Origin: Candidatus Planktophila sp. | Lineage (GTDB): Bacteria; Actinomycetota; Actinomycetes; Nanopelagicales; Nanopelagicaceae | DNA: 54,745 nt | Assembly: GCA_030649935.1 (NCBI GenBank) | Contig: JAUSFN010000023.1 | Span: forward strand, 1-54,745 | Direction of reading: 5' to 3' | Shown: piece after piece, positions 18,397-27,574 of the stretch | Position numbering within the stretch: position 1 is the stretch's first letter | Layout of the letters: the number at the start of each line of letters is the position of its first letter | Notes under the pieces: generated by a model | Told to the model about the DNA's origin: nothing | Database searches by the model: none | What the model saw: only the letters and a program-made list of their open reading frames with translations | Translations under genes and position numbers: made by a program

Positions 18397-19983
18397 ATGA
18401 CATTTTCAGTAACTATGCCGGCGCTTGGCGAGAGCGTAAGCGAAGGTACGGTCACTCGTTGGCTCAAAGCCGAAGGAGATCATGTCAATGTGGATGAACC
18501 ACTTCTAGAAGTTTCAACTGACAAAGTAGATACCGAAATTCCCTCACCCATAGCAGGAGTTCTTACCAAAATTGTTGTTCAGATTGATCAGACCGTTGCC
18601 GTTGGAACCGAACTAGCAGTAATTTCCGATCTCTCCGAAGTTGTGGTTAAGGATGCTGTGTCCGAGGTTCCAGGTGCAGTTGCACCTACCGCAGGCACGG
18701 TCATCACAATGCCCGCCCTTGGTGAAAGCGTGAGTGAGGGGACCGTTACTCGTTGGTTGAAGAACGTTGGAGACACTGTTGCAGTTGATGAGGCCTTACT
18801 TGAAGTGTCAACCGACAAAGTTGATACGGAGATTCCATCGCCGGTCGCCGGAATTTTGCTTGCCATAGATGTGCCTATCGATACGACTGTTGCGGTAGGA
18901 GCTCGATTAGCACTCATCGGTGTAACTGGCGCCGTTGCAGCGCCAGTAATGTCCAAGCCAATGGCTGAGATTGCTGTCTCCGAGGTTCCAACTCAGGTCG
19001 CAGCCCCCGCAGCCATAGTTGCCGCACCAATAGTTACTGCACAAATAAACCAACCAATGGATGTCTATGTAACACCGCTGGTTCGCAAACTCGCTAATGA
19101 TCTCGGAGTAAACCTTGCCGATGTTAAAGGCACAGGCGTTGGCGGAAGAATTCGCCGTGAAGATATTGAAGCCCTATCTAAACCGGTAGTACTGCCAATT
19201 CCAGCTCAAAATCCTTTACTACCTGCAACTAAAACTTCAACGCCACCAACCGTTGCAGTCTCACCGCTTCGTGGGACAACGGTGACAATGACAAGGTTAC
19301 GCAAAGTTATCGCAGCTCGAATGCTTGAATCACTTCATGTAAGCGCGCAACTGACAACGGTTGTTGAAGTCGATGTAACTAAAATTGCTCGTTTACGCGA
19401 TCGCTCTAAAGTAAATTTTGAAGCGCGCGAGGGCGTCAAACTCTCCTTCCTTCCTTTTTTTGCAGTTGCTATCTGTGAGGCCTTGAAGCAACATCCCGTA
19501 CTGAACTCATCCGTAGAAGGTGATCAAATTACCTACCACGGTGCGGAGCATCTCGGCGTGGCAGTAGATACTGAAAGAGGTTTGCTAGTCCCCGTAATTG
19601 CTAATGCCGGCGATTTAAATATGGGTGGAATTGCACGAAAGATTGCCGACCTTGCCGCACGCACTCGCGAAAATAAAGTCACTCCAGATGAGCTCGGCGG
19701 TGGAACTTTCACATTGACAAATACCGGAAGTCGCGGCGCACTTTTCGATACTCCGATTATCAATCAGCCGCAAGTAGCAATATTGGGTATTGGCGCTGTT
19801 GTAAAACGTCCAATGGTTGTTCGTGGTGAAGATGGCGGAGAGTCCATCGCCATTCGATCCATGGTCTATCTCGCTCTTTCATACGATCATCGTGTTGTAG
19901 ATGGTGCAGATGCAGCGCGCTTCTTGGTCACTCTCAAAGAGCGACTTGAGGGTGGAGCTTTTGAATCAGATTTAGGTCTGTAA
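18397..19983 (+). CDS. sucB: 2-oxoacid dehydrogenase E2 (dihydrolipoamide acyltransferase)
   Basis: 528 residues from the ATG at 18397, which follows an AAGGAG site; an in-frame TTG further up would overlap lpd. Two lipoyl domains stand in tandem with lipoyl lysines at Lys 43 and Lys 141, each in EVSTDKVDTEIPSP. A peripheral-subunit-binding domain lies at about 225-258, then the acyltransferase core with catalytic His 498 and Asp 502 in SYDHRVVDG. In actinobacteria this protein (SucB/DlaT) can serve both pyruvate and 2-oxoglutarate complexes. Ala/Pro/Val-rich linkers join the domains. Confidence 0.94.
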   Translation: MTFSVTMPALGESVSEGTVTRWLKAEGDHVNVDEPLLEVSTDKVDTEIPSPIAGVLTKIVVQIDQTVAVGTELAVISDLSEVVVKDAVSEVPGAVAPTAGTVITMPALGESVSEGTVTRWLKNVGDTVAVDEALLEVSTDKVDTEIPSPVAGILLAIDVPIDTTVAVGARLALIGVTGAVAAPVMSKPMAEIAVSEVPTQVAAPAAIVAAPIVTAQINQPMDVYVTPLVRKLANDLGVNLADVKGTGVGGRIRREDIEALSKPVVLPIPAQNPLLPATKTSTPPTVAVSPLRGTTVTMTRLRKVIAARMLESLHVSAQLTTVVEVDVTKIARLRDRSKVNFEAREGVKLSFLPFFAVAICEALKQHPVLNSSVEGDQITYHGAEHLGVAVDTERGLLVPVIANAGDLNMGGIARKIADLAARTRENKVTPDELGGGTFTLTNTGSRGALFDTPIINQPQVAILGIGAVVKRPMVVRGEDGGESIAIRSMVYLALSYDHRVVDGADAARFLVTLKERLEGGAFESDLGL

Positions 19984-19990
19984 AACAGAT

Positions 19991-20881
19991 ATGAGAGTTC
20001 CTGAACGTATTGCAATTACTGGCTCATCTGGGTTAATTGGTACCGCCCTCGTTGGTCACCTAAAATCCGAGGGCCATACTGTTCAGCGCCTTGTACGTCG
20101 AGCACCTGTCGCAGTCGATGAAGTGACGTGGGATCCAAATACTGGATATGTAGATTTAAGCGCGCTCGAAGGCATCGATGCAATTATCCACTTAGCTGGC
20201 GCACCTGTTGCCGATAAACGCTGGAGCAAAAAATACAAAGCGGAAATTCTAAACTCTCGGTTAATGGGTACTACTACAATTGCAAAAGCGGTGGCTGAAG
20301 TTAAGCCAGACGTATTCATATCTGCCAGTGCCATTGGCTGGTATGGCGAGAGCGGCAATCGAGCAGTGGTTGAAACTGATCGAGTTGGTGATGATTTCCT
20401 TGCAGCCACATGCCATGAATGGGAGGCCGCGGCCGATATAGCCTCCGGGCTCCGAACAGTAAAATTACGTACAGGGTTAGTTTTAGATCCGACTGGAGGC
20501 GCACTTGGAAAGATGCTTCCACTCTTTCGCTTAGGTTTTGGCGGAAAACTTGGCAACGGTAAGCAATGGTGGTCATGGATTACACTCCACGATCTTGTTC
20601 GTGCCATTGATTTCGCACTTGTTGAAGATATTTCTGGTCCTGTTAATTTAACTTCACCTAACCCTGTAACCAACTTAGAGTTCACGTCTGCGCTAGCTCG
20701 TGCTCTACACCGACCTGCTCTATTTCCAGCTCCGGCTTTTGCACTTAAACTCGCTCTCGGCGGTTTTTCGACTGAAGTTTTAGGTTCGAAGCGCGTAATA
20801 CCGCAGGTTTTGCACAATGCCGGTTTTACCTGGGATTATCCCCACATAACCGAGGCGCTGAATGCATTAGTTGAAAGCTAG
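19991..20881 (+). CDS. TIGR01777 family NAD(P)-binding epimerase-like protein
   Basis: 296 residues of the extended SDR fold (SDR39U1-like). The N-terminus carries ITGSSGLIGTALVGHL, a Rossmann G-x-x-G-x-x-G motif, and SASAIGWYG holds the usual catalytic Tyr-region variant of this family. The C-terminal DUF1731-like part has GSKRVIPQVLHNAGF. Biochemical role is unknown. It starts 7 bases after sucB and matches the position of Rv2216 between E2 and lipB in M. tuberculosis, a conserved but unexplained linkage with lipoate enzymes. Confidence 0.9.
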   Translation: MRVPERIAITGSSGLIGTALVGHLKSEGHTVQRLVRRAPVAVDEVTWDPNTGYVDLSALEGIDAIIHLAGAPVADKRWSKKYKAEILNSRLMGTTTIAKAVAEVKPDVFISASAIGWYGESGNRAVVETDRVGDDFLAATCHEWEAAADIASGLRTVKLRTGLVLDPTGGALGKMLPLFRLGFGGKLGNGKQWWSWITLHDLVRAIDFALVEDISGPVNLTSPNPVTNLEFTSALARALHRPALFPAPAFALKLALGGFSTEVLGSKRVIPQVLHNAGFTWDYPHITEALNALVES

Positions 20882-20882
20882 T

Positions 20883-21899
20883 TTAATCCTCAAGTGAACT
20901 CTCGCGTGCTTGATCAATTAACTGCGCCACTAATAAAACATCCTCATTATCAATCGGCCAAGGAGCCTTACCTGCTAGTGCGTCGGCAACAGCGATATAA
21001 AACAAAGCATAGTTTCCATTTTCACTGGCGATTTCTTCTACCTCAGTGCCGCGGTGAATGTAAGCTCTAGAGGAAGTTGGTACTGCCCACGTACCGCCCG
21101 CTGGATATTTTCCACTTCTCAATAAATCCTCTTGCGGATCTAAATCATGTATTACTAGTGCGCCTTGAGTACCAAGCATTCGAACACAAGGACCCGGTGC
21201 GCCAACGACTGCACTTGCCGATAGATACGACATTAATCCTTCAGCGTGGCGCAAAACCACAACAGAGTCATCATCGGCCCCTCCTCGCAAAGCTCGAACC
21301 GAAGACATAACAAGTTCGGCAGAACCAAACCAATCTATAGCCGTTGATATTAAATGGGACTGTAAATCCAATAATTGACCTCCGCCCTCGGCAGCGCTCA
21401 TGTTTTCTCGCCATGACTGCGCATTTAGTTGAGGTCGAAAACGTTCAAAACGTGACTCCAGTCTGTGGATCTGCCCTAACACGCCGCTGGCTAAGACACG
21501 TTTAATAGTTAATGCGTTGCTATCCCATCTGCGATTAAAGAATGTCGAAACTGGGGTTCCAGCCTTTAGACCGGCATCGATTATTGCCTTAGTTTCGGCA
21601 TAGGTTCGGCCCATAGGTTTATCTATAACCACCGGGATACCTGCATTAATTGCACACAACGCATCATGTGCGTGCACGATATTTGCTGAAGCGACTACTA
21701 CGAGATCTAACCGCTCCTTCACGAGCTCTTCACTCGTGGGGACTACTTTTACACCTGGAAAATCCTTGTGCGCATGGCTCTGTCGAATTTCATTTGTGGT
21801 CACAATCGCGGCAACCTCGAAACCACACCCTTTAAGTAATGGGGCGTGAAAATACCGTCCTGCTAAGCCATAGCCGACAATTCCTACACGCAGGCCCAT
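20883..21899 (-). CDS. Gfo/Idh/MocA family oxidoreductase
   Basis: 338 residues: N-terminal Rossmann domain (VGIVGYGLAGRYFHAPLL), then VIDKPMGRTYAE, the family E-K-P motif with Asp in place of Glu, and a C-terminal dimerisation domain with LLDLQSHLISTAIDWFG containing the conserved Asp and His. These NAD(P)-dependent enzymes oxidise or reduce sugars and inositols; the substrate is not known. It is inserted, on the opposite strand, between the TIGR01777 gene and lipB, breaking an otherwise conserved cluster. It is distinct from the second family member at 39847. Confidence 0.88.
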   Translation of the reverse strand: MGLRVGIVGYGLAGRYFHAPLLKGCGFEVAAIVTTNEIRQSHAHKDFPGVKVVPTSEELVKERLDLVVVASANIVHAHDALCAINAGIPVVIDKPMGRTYAETKAIIDAGLKAGTPVSTFFNRRWDSNALTIKRVLASGVLGQIHRLESRFERFRPQLNAQSWRENMSAAEGGGQLLDLQSHLISTAIDWFGSAELVMSSVRALRGGADDDSVVVLRHAEGLMSYLSASAVVGAPGPCVRMLGTQGALVIHDLDPQEDLLRSGKYPAGGTWAVPTSSRAYIHRGTEVEEIASENGNYALFYIAVADALAGKAPWPIDNEDVLLVAQLIDQARESSLED

Positions 21900-22007
21900 T
21901 TACTTACTCTCTCATTTTGCTGGCCACAAATTTTTTCTCGCCACAGAATCCATGCCTAAATCCCTTTCGAATTGATATAGATGCAATCCTACCTTTAGGC
22001 TAGGGAT

Positions 22008-22664
22008 GTGCCTGTAGTAACTAGCCCCCACGATTCTGTAATTGCCCTGGCCCGCCATGGTCTCATCGATTACGAAAAGGCTTGGCAAGTTCAGCGAACA
22101 ATTCACGGCGAAGTCGTGGAAAATAAACGGCCGAACACGCTTCTACTTTTGCAACACCCCTCGGTTTACACCGCAGGTCGTCGAAGCGATGCTTCGGAGC
22201 GACCACACGACGGGACTCCAGTTATCAACGTCGATAGAGGCGGAAGAATCACATGGCATGGACCTGGTCAATTAGTGGGATATCCCATTGTCCGATTAGC
22301 TAAACCCACCGAAATCGTTGGCTTTGTTCGTGAAATCGAGGCTGGACTCATTCAAGTTTGTGCTGAGTTTGGAATAAACGCTCAATGTTTTGCTGGGCGC
22401 TCGGGGGTCTGGATTCGCGATGAAAGTGGTGATCGTAAAATCGCCGCGATCGGAGTTCGTGTAGCCAAGGCCGTTACTATGCATGGCTTTGCCTTAAATG
22501 TCTGCCCTGATTTAACTGCATTTGATCAGATTATTCCCTGTGGAATTGCCGATGCCGCCGTAACTTCAATGGAAAAAGAGCTGGGTCGCGAAATTACGAT
22601 TGAAGAAGTTGAACCAGTTGTTGAGCGCTACATCTTTGAATCTTTGAAGAGAGTGAGCATATGA
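22008..22664 (+). CDS. lipB: Octanoyl-[acyl carrier protein]:protein octanoyltransferase
   Basis: 218 residues from a GTG start. The family motifs [12 protein letters not shown] (78-89), Lys 144 in KIAAIGVR and the nucleophile Cys 178 in IIPCGI are all present. LipB moves octanoyl from acyl carrier protein to lipoyl domains, here probably SucB and GcvH. It overlaps lipA by 4 bases. No ribosome-binding site stands out before the GTG, and the 108 bases upstream show no clear structure. No lipoate-protein ligase is visible in the window. Confidence 0.94.
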   Translation: MPVVTSPHDSVIALARHGLIDYEKAWQVQRTIHGEVVENKRPNTLLLLQHPSVYTAGRRSDASERPHDGTPVINVDRGGRITWHGPGQLVGYPIVRLAKPTEIVGFVREIEAGLIQVCAEFGINAQCFAGRSGVWIRDESGDRKIAAIGVRVAKAVTMHGFALNVCPDLTAFDQIIPCGIADAAVTSMEKELGREITIEEVEPVVERYIFESLKRVSI

Positions 22665-23593
22665 GCATCGCCCCAGAGGGTCGCAAAATGATTCGGATTG
22701 AGGCCCGCAATGCGCAAACTCCGATCGAACGCAAACCCGATTGGATAAAGACGCGGGCAAACATGGGTCCTGAATACACCAGGCTTCGATCATTGGTAAA
22801 AAGTGAAGGCTTACATACAGTCTGCCAAGAGGCAGCGTGTCCAAACATCTTTGAGTGCTGGGAAGATAAAGAGGCGACATTTTTAATCGGAGGAGATAAG
22901 TGCACCCGACGTTGCGACTTTTGCAACATCGATACTGGGAAACCCGATCCCCTCGATCGAGAGGAGCCACGTAAAGTCGCCGAGTCTGTAAAGGCGATGG
23001 GGCTTGCTTATGCAACTATCACTGGGGTTACTCGAGATGATCTGCCCGATGAAGGCGCCTGGTTATACGCCGAAACTATAAGACAGGTGCATGAATTGAA
23101 TCCTGGCTGCGGGGTTGAAATGTTAGCCCCTGATTTTCATGCGAAAAGCGAGCTTCTTAACGAAATATTTGAAACTCTGCCAGAGGTTTTCGCACACAAT
23201 CTAGAAACTGTTCCGAGAATCTTTAAGGAGATTCGACCAGCATTTACCTACGAAAAATCCTTACGTGTGATAACGATGGCCCGCGAATTTGGTCTCATCA
23301 CCAAATCGAATTTAATTCTAGGATTGGGTGAAACGCGTGAAGAGATTTCACAGGCCCTTTTTGATCTACGAAGTGCTGGCTGTGATTTAATAACGATTAC
23401 CCAATATTTACGTCCAACTAATCGCCATCATCCAGTTGTACGTTGGGTCAAGCCCGAAGAGTTTGTTGATCTATCAAGCGAGGCAACTGAGGCAGGATTC
23501 CTCGGCGTAATGAGTGGACCACTCGTACGCTCAAGCTATCGTGCTGGACGTTTATATCGACAGGCAATGGCGGCTAAAGCAACTCATGGCTGA
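22661..23593 (+). CDS. lipA: Lipoyl synthase (radical SAM)
   Basis: 310 residues. The auxiliary [4Fe-4S] cluster cysteines are Cys 55, Cys 60 and Cys 66 ([12 protein letters not shown]); the radical-SAM cluster is Cys 81, Cys 85 and Cys 88 (CTRRCDFC). The C-terminal RSSYRAG supplies the conserved serine ligand of the auxiliary cluster. The enzyme inserts two sulfurs into octanoyl groups on lipoyl domains. Start ATG overlaps the lipB stop and its own stop overlaps the next gene, so lipB, lipA and plsC are coupled. Confidence 0.96.
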   Translation: MSIAPEGRKMIRIEARNAQTPIERKPDWIKTRANMGPEYTRLRSLVKSEGLHTVCQEAACPNIFECWEDKEATFLIGGDKCTRRCDFCNIDTGKPDPLDREEPRKVAESVKAMGLAYATITGVTRDDLPDEGAWLYAETIRQVHELNPGCGVEMLAPDFHAKSELLNEIFETLPEVFAHNLETVPRIFKEIRPAFTYEKSLRVITMAREFGLITKSNLILGLGETREEISQALFDLRSAGCDLITITQYLRPTNRHHPVVRWVKPEEFVDLSSEATEAGFLGVMSGPLVRSSYRAGRLYRQAMAAKATHG

Positions 23594-24284
23594 TCTCGTA
23601 TATCCCCCAGTTATCGTTGCAATCAAATCACTCTGGAAATATTTAGATCTTAAATTTGACTTTCAAGGTGCTGAAAATATACCTCGAAAAGATGGCGCGA
23701 TTTTAGCAATCAACCATGTCAGTTATTTAGATTTCGCAATAACGGGAACGGCAGCATTGCCTTCAGGTAGATATGTTCGCTTCATGGCTAAAAAAGAGGT
23801 ATTCAATAACAAGCTCGCAGGGCCATTAATGCGCGGGATGCACCACATAAACGTAGATCGCGAAAATGGCGCAGCATCTTTTGTTGCAGCTCTGCGTGCC
23901 TTAAAATCTGGCGAGATAATAGGAATTTTTCCTGAAGGAACGGTATCCACGAGTTTTGAGATTAAAGGTTTAAAATCTGGCGCAGTTCGTCTTGCAATGG
24001 GCGCAGGAGTTCCAGTTATTCCAACGATTATTTGGGGCAGTCAGAGAGTTTGGACTAAGGGAGTAAAGCGAAATCTGCGTCGCAAACATATTCCAGTCAC
24101 CGTAATCTTTGGAGAGCCGATCTTCTATAAGAAAGGTGATGACCTCGAAGTAGCTGAAGCGCATCTTCGCCAAACACTTCTTGGAATGCTCAATCAAGTT
24201 CAAGAGAATTACCCTGATAGCCATGTGGGTCAGCGCTGGGCACCTACCCGCCTTGGTGGAACGGCCCCTGCCCCACTAAACTAG
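23586..24284 (+). CDS. plsC: 1-acyl-sn-glycerol-3-phosphate acyltransferase family protein
   Basis: 232 residues from the ATG at 23586, which overlaps the lipA stop by 8 bases; the longer open frame from 23514 lies inside lipA. The acyltransferase motif H-x4-D is at His 44/Asp 49 (NHVSYLD), and the FPEGT block is present further on. It probably acylates lysophosphatidic acid at the membrane. A paralogue of similar length is at 38832-39533, so the two may differ in acyl or acceptor preference. Confidence 0.88.
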   Translation: MADLVYPPVIVAIKSLWKYLDLKFDFQGAENIPRKDGAILAINHVSYLDFAITGTAALPSGRYVRFMAKKEVFNNKLAGPLMRGMHHINVDRENGAASFVAALRALKSGEIIGIFPEGTVSTSFEIKGLKSGAVRLAMGAGVPVIPTIIWGSQRVWTKGVKRNLRRKHIPVTVIFGEPIFYKKGDDLEVAEAHLRQTLLGMLNQVQENYPDSHVGQRWAPTRLGGTAPAPLN

Positions 24285-24288
24285 GCAC

Positions 24289-24963
24289 ATGTTTAAGAGA
24301 AAAGCTAAAGAAAAGAAGATTAAGACGCCACGGTTCCAAACTTTCCGCGATGCTTATAGCGTTACGAAATCCGTGAAGCCATGGATTCCATATGCTCTCA
24401 TTGCAATTTTTCTCATTACATGGATAATCGGAATCGGAATCGGTTTTAGTTTGGGACACCCCATTTACTTTGGATTTATTTTCTTGCCGCTTGCTTTTCT
24501 GATGTCTCTTTTGTTCTTTACCCGTCAAGCCGGCACTGCCGCTTACTCATCAATTGAAGGCCAAATAGGCGCCGGAGCAAGTGTGTTAATGGCGATCCGC
24601 AAAGGATGGACCACTACCCCGGCAGTTGCCGTCGCACGTAACCAAGATATGGTTCACCGAAGTGTTGGCCGTGCAGGAATCGTTTTAACTGGAGAAGGCT
24701 CGCATGGAGTTAACCAGATGCTCATCGAAGAGCGAAAAAAGACCGAGCGCTTTGCACCAGGTGTTCCCATCGCACTCGTTGTCATAGGCGATGAAAAGGG
24801 ACAAGTTCCCCTTCGCAAACTTCAAAAGAAACTTCAAAAAATGCCTAAGAAATTAACTGCCCATCAAATGCGCGAAGTACGTGCGCGCTTAAAGGCCGTA
24901 GGTGGTCTCTCTATGCCAATCCCAAAGGGTCCAATGCCAACTCGCGCACCAAAGCTGCGCTAA
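24289..24963 (+). CDS. DUF4191 membrane protein
   Basis: 224 residues. A basic N-terminus is followed by two transmembrane helices at about 41-85, then a soluble region with conserved RKGWTTTPAVAVARNQDMVHR split over RKGWTTTPAVA and RNQDMVHR, matching DUF4191. Function is unknown. The M. tuberculosis homologue (Rv2219) also sits between lipA and the RDD gene upstream of glnA1. The gene ends with a 4-base convergent overlap with the RDD gene. Confidence 0.88.
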   Translation: MFKRKAKEKKIKTPRFQTFRDAYSVTKSVKPWIPYALIAIFLITWIIGIGIGFSLGHPIYFGFIFLPLAFLMSLLFFTRQAGTAAYSSIEGQIGAGASVLMAIRKGWTTTPAVAVARNQDMVHRSVGRAGIVLTGEGSHGVNQMLIEERKKTERFAPGVPIALVVIGDEKGQVPLRKLQKKLQKMPKKLTAHQMREVRARLKAVGGLSMPIPKGPMPTRAPKLR

Positions 24964-25331
24964 ACCCTAGCCAAAACAGTTCCGCTAATTCGTTCGTGGA
25001 TTCCACGACCGTTTTCGTCATAAGTCACAGCAGTTACGACCAAAACTAAGAATAGTGTGCGAATTAGAGCCTGCATCGGTGAAACCGACGCCCCATCTGA
25101 AAATCGCACCACGCGCATGCCGAAGATTTTCTGACCAAGTGAAGCTCCAATAAGTGATGTAAGAACCCATACCTCCATGAAAAAGAGCGCCAAAATAATC
25201 GGAGATTGACGTGGCCCCATCTGACCGAGCCCCCCTGAAAGCGCAGCGACGATGGCATAGCAAGCCATCCAATCCAGAGTAATTGCTGCAAGGCGGCGGC
25301 CCAAGCTCACATCCCTAGCTTTTGAATCCAT
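24960..25331 (-). CDS. RDD family membrane protein
   Basis: 123 residues, three to four hydrophobic segments. The RDD-type opening is visible in GRRLAAITLDWMACY (Arg and Asp), and ASLGQKIFGMRVVR is the second family block. RDD proteins are small membrane proteins, some linked to ion transport; no substrate can be assigned. It is oriented away from glnA, sharing the 161-base region between them as a divergent promoter zone. Corresponds to Rv2219A by position. Confidence 0.87.
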   Translation of the reverse strand: MDSKARDVSLGRRLAAITLDWMACYAIVAALSGGLGQMGPRQSPIILALFFMEVWVLTSLIGASLGQKIFGMRVVRFSDGASVSPMQALIRTLFLVLVVTAVTYDENGRGIHERISGTVLARV

Positions 25332-25355
25332 GCTCCTAGCCTAGAGGTCAATTTC

Positions 25356-25371
25356 GTAACATTGCTGTAAC
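25356..25371 (+). promoter_or_regulatory. Possible GlnR-type direct repeat upstream of glnA
   Basis: GTAAC at 25356-25360 and GTAAC at 25367-25371 are separated by six bases, giving an 11-base period. Actinobacterial GlnR sites have GTnAC-n6-GAAAC units with this spacing, so the pair fits half a site with one mismatch in the second element. It lies about 120 bases before the glnA start. Nitrogen control of glnA by GlnR is known in Streptomyces and mycobacteria; here it is inference from one short repeat. Confidence 0.35.
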
Positions 25372-25450
25372 AGGGCGGTTATGCCCTTTTGACGCAAAAG
25401 ACTTATTCTTGCCACAACGCAGAGCTTCTCAATGCCGAGAGATCTGCAAC

Positions 25451-25480
25451 TGATACGCCGATTTTTCGTATCACATGTGA
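25451..25480 (+). promoter_or_regulatory. Overlapping inverted repeats in the glnA leader
   Basis: TGATACG (25451-25457) and CGTATCA (25467-25473) form a 7-base inverted repeat around CCGATTTTT. The last three bases also begin the perfect 10-base palindrome TCACATGTGA at 25471-25480. Both lie just upstream of the glnA ribosome-binding region (GGGAGAAGC). They could be an operator or an RNA hairpin in the leader; the two structures would compete for the shared TCA. Confidence 0.45.
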
Positions 25481-25492
25481 ATTGGGAGAAGC

Positions 25493-26923
25493 ATGTTTAA
25501 GAATTCAGCCGAAATTTTTGCATATATTAAAAAGGAAGACATCAAATTAGTAGATGTTCGTTTTACAGATCTTCCAGGAATCCAGCATCACTTTAATGTT
25601 CCAGTTGAGTCTTTCGATGAAGCAGTCTTCACCGATGGTTTAATGTTTGATGGTTCATCGATTCGCGGATTCCAAGCAATCCACGAATCAGATATGAAAC
25701 TCTTGCCAGTGCCAGAGTCGGCATATCTTGATCCATATCGCAAAGAGAAAACATTAATTATTCTCTTCTCCGTTCATAATCCAAGTGATAACTCGGCCTA
25801 CAGTCGTGATCCACGCGGCGTAGTCGCAAGAGCTGTCGACTTTATGCGTGCAGAGGGAATTGCAGATACAGCATTCTTTGCACCAGAGGCTGAGTTCTAC
25901 GTTTTCGACCGTGTCCGTTTTAAAACCGATATCAACACTGCCTATCATGAGATAGATTCATATGAAGGTGCATGGAATACCGGAATTAAAGAGGATGCCG
26001 ATGGAACTCCTAACCGCGGATATCGCACACGTGTTAAAGGTGGATATTTTCCAGTATCTCCAACAGATCAATTCGCAGATCTTCGTGATGAAATGGTTAT
26101 GCAGCTTGGCAAAGTTGGTTTACTAGTTGAGCGCTCTCACCATGAAGTTGGTACTGCAGGTCAGATGGAGATTAACTATCGCTTCACCGATATTTTGCAT
26201 GCCGGCGATGACATCATGAAATTTAAATACGTCGTCCGCAATACAGCATGGCAAGGCGGAAAAACTGCAACCTTTATGCCAAAACCACTCTTCGGAGACA
26301 ATGGTTCAGGGATGCACGTTCACCAATCACTCTGGAAGGATGGCGTTCCGCTGTTCTTTGGAGATGGTTATGGAGACCTCTCAGAGATGGCTCGTCACTA
26401 CATCGGTGGGCTTCTAAAGCATGCACCGTCACTTCTTGCCTTCACTAACCCAACCGTTAACTCATACCGTCGATTAGTTCCCGGCTATGAAGCTCCTGTA
26501 AACCTTGTTTATTCGGCCCGTAACCGCTCGGCCTGTATACGTATCCCAATTACTGGATCTAATCCCAAGGCCAAGCGCATCGAATTCCGTTGCCCAGATC
26601 CCTCATCGAACCCATATCTAGCATTTGCTGCGATGTTAATGGCCGGTCTCGATGGAATCATCAATAAAATCGAACCACCTGCCCCAGTTGATAAAGATCT
26701 CTACGAGTTAACTGGCGAAGAGGCCGCGGCAATCCCGCAGGTGCCAGGTTCACTTGATGAGGTACTCAATAACTTAGAGCGCGACCACGAGTTCTTGCTC
26801 AAAGGTGGGGTATTTACTAAGGATCTGATCGATACATGGATTGATTTCAAGCGCAAGCAAGAGGTTGATTATGTTCGTCTGCGTCCACATCCAGCTGAGT
26901 TCGAGTTGTACTTCGATATCTAG
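25493..26923 (+). CDS. glnA: Glutamine synthetase, type I
   Basis: 476 residues, the GSI-beta length. Motifs include FDGSSIRGF near residue 55, [12 protein letters not shown], the ATP-binding block [13 protein letters not shown] split as GSGMHVHQS, the glutamate-binding [13 protein letters not shown], and the adenylylation-site region [11 protein letters not shown] with Tyr 404. It makes glutamine from glutamate, ammonia and ATP and should be controllable by adenylylation, although glnE is not in the window. A strong terminator follows. The gene corresponds to glnA1 (Rv2220), the end of the conserved block. Confidence 0.97.
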   Translation: MFKNSAEIFAYIKKEDIKLVDVRFTDLPGIQHHFNVPVESFDEAVFTDGLMFDGSSIRGFQAIHESDMKLLPVPESAYLDPYRKEKTLIILFSVHNPSDNSAYSRDPRGVVARAVDFMRAEGIADTAFFAPEAEFYVFDRVRFKTDINTAYHEIDSYEGAWNTGIKEDADGTPNRGYRTRVKGGYFPVSPTDQFADLRDEMVMQLGKVGLLVERSHHEVGTAGQMEINYRFTDILHAGDDIMKFKYVVRNTAWQGGKTATFMPKPLFGDNGSGMHVHQSLWKDGVPLFFGDGYGDLSEMARHYIGGLLKHAPSLLAFTNPTVNSYRRLVPGYEAPVNLVYSARNRSACIRIPITGSNPKAKRIEFRCPDPSSNPYLAFAAMLMAGLDGIINKIEPPAPVDKDLYELTGEEAAAIPQVPGSLDEVLNNLERDHEFLLKGGVFTKDLIDTWIDFKRKQEVDYVRLRPHPAEFELYFDI

Positions 26924-27006
26924 AAAGTGCAATTTAAACTTCTGGCGCAAATATGTTCTCAACCCCATAAGTTGGAGTTCTAATTTAGAGTTGGGAATAC
27001 GTTAGC

Positions 27007-27055
27007 AAGGGACTGAACTCGGTAGTTAACCGGGTTCAGTCCCTTTAACTTTATT
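27007..27055 (+). terminator. Rho-independent terminator of glnA
   Basis: A 16-base stem runs from 27007 to 27022 and 27030 to 27045, with one T-G wobble and the 7-base loop TAGTTAA. The left arm reads AAGGGACTGAACTCGG and the right arm ends CAGTCCCTT, followed by TAACTTTATTAT. It starts 84 bases after the glnA stop. The mscL gene beyond is convergent and its own stop is at 27155, so the stem may also help stop transcription from that side. Confidence 0.88.
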
Positions 27056-27154
27056 ATGATCGTAGTAAAAACTGCTCTGCCACTTGAAACCGTATTTCCT
27101 CGGAATAGTCAAAACCTCGATCCATGGAAAGAACCCCTTCTTATGGTGTTTAGT

Positions 27155-27523
27155 TCATTTACGGGCCGCCTCAGCCGATAACAGGTCGCGAATCTGGGTT
27201 AGCAGGATTACGTCCGGGGCTGCGGTGGCCTCGGCCTGGATCTTGCTAAAGCGCGCCTTGGCTGCCTCGTATGGTTTGACCACAAATAAGAAAACGATGG
27301 CGGCGACGATGAGGAACGCAACCGTGGCACTCAGGAAAGCCCCTAAGGGAACGCCGCCGGGCTCTATGTTGTTGAAGTCAGGGTTTCCGCCGACCTTGCC
27401 GACCAGAGAGAGCACCATATCGGTGAATGTACTGACGACGGTCGCGAACGCGACTCCGATGATGAATGCAACGGCAAGTTCGACGAGATTTCCCCGCATA
27501 ATGAAATCCTTGAAACCTTTCAT
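27155..27523 (-). CDS. mscL: Large-conductance mechanosensitive channel
   Basis: 122 residues from the ATG at 27523 (MKGFKDFIMRGNLVELAVAF), the classical MscL opening; the frame extends 14 codons upstream, but that part has no similarity to the family. Two transmembrane helices flank the periplasmic loop and a short cytoplasmic helix ends the protein. It opens under membrane tension to release solutes on hypo-osmotic shock. By hand count 27181-27480 is about 58% GC (173 of 300), much above the neighbouring regulator gene (about 37% in 27601-27780), suggesting recent acquisition. Confidence 0.95.
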   Translation of the reverse strand: MKGFKDFIMRGNLVELAVAFIIGVAFATVVSTFTDMVLSLVGKVGGNPDFNNIEPGGVPLGAFLSATVAFLIVAAIVFLFVVKPYEAAKARFSKIQAEATAAPDVILLTQIRDLLSAEAARK

Positions 27524-27574
27524 AACAAATCCCAATCTCTTGTAAGACAAATTGAAAAAGCGCAAGTCATACCA

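Noticed and set aside
20083-20817. Long antisense open frame (244 codons) opposite the TIGR01777 gene
   Set aside because: The plus-strand gene has clear family motifs and operon spacing; the antisense frame is rich in Ser, Arg and Pro with no motif or ribosome-binding site.
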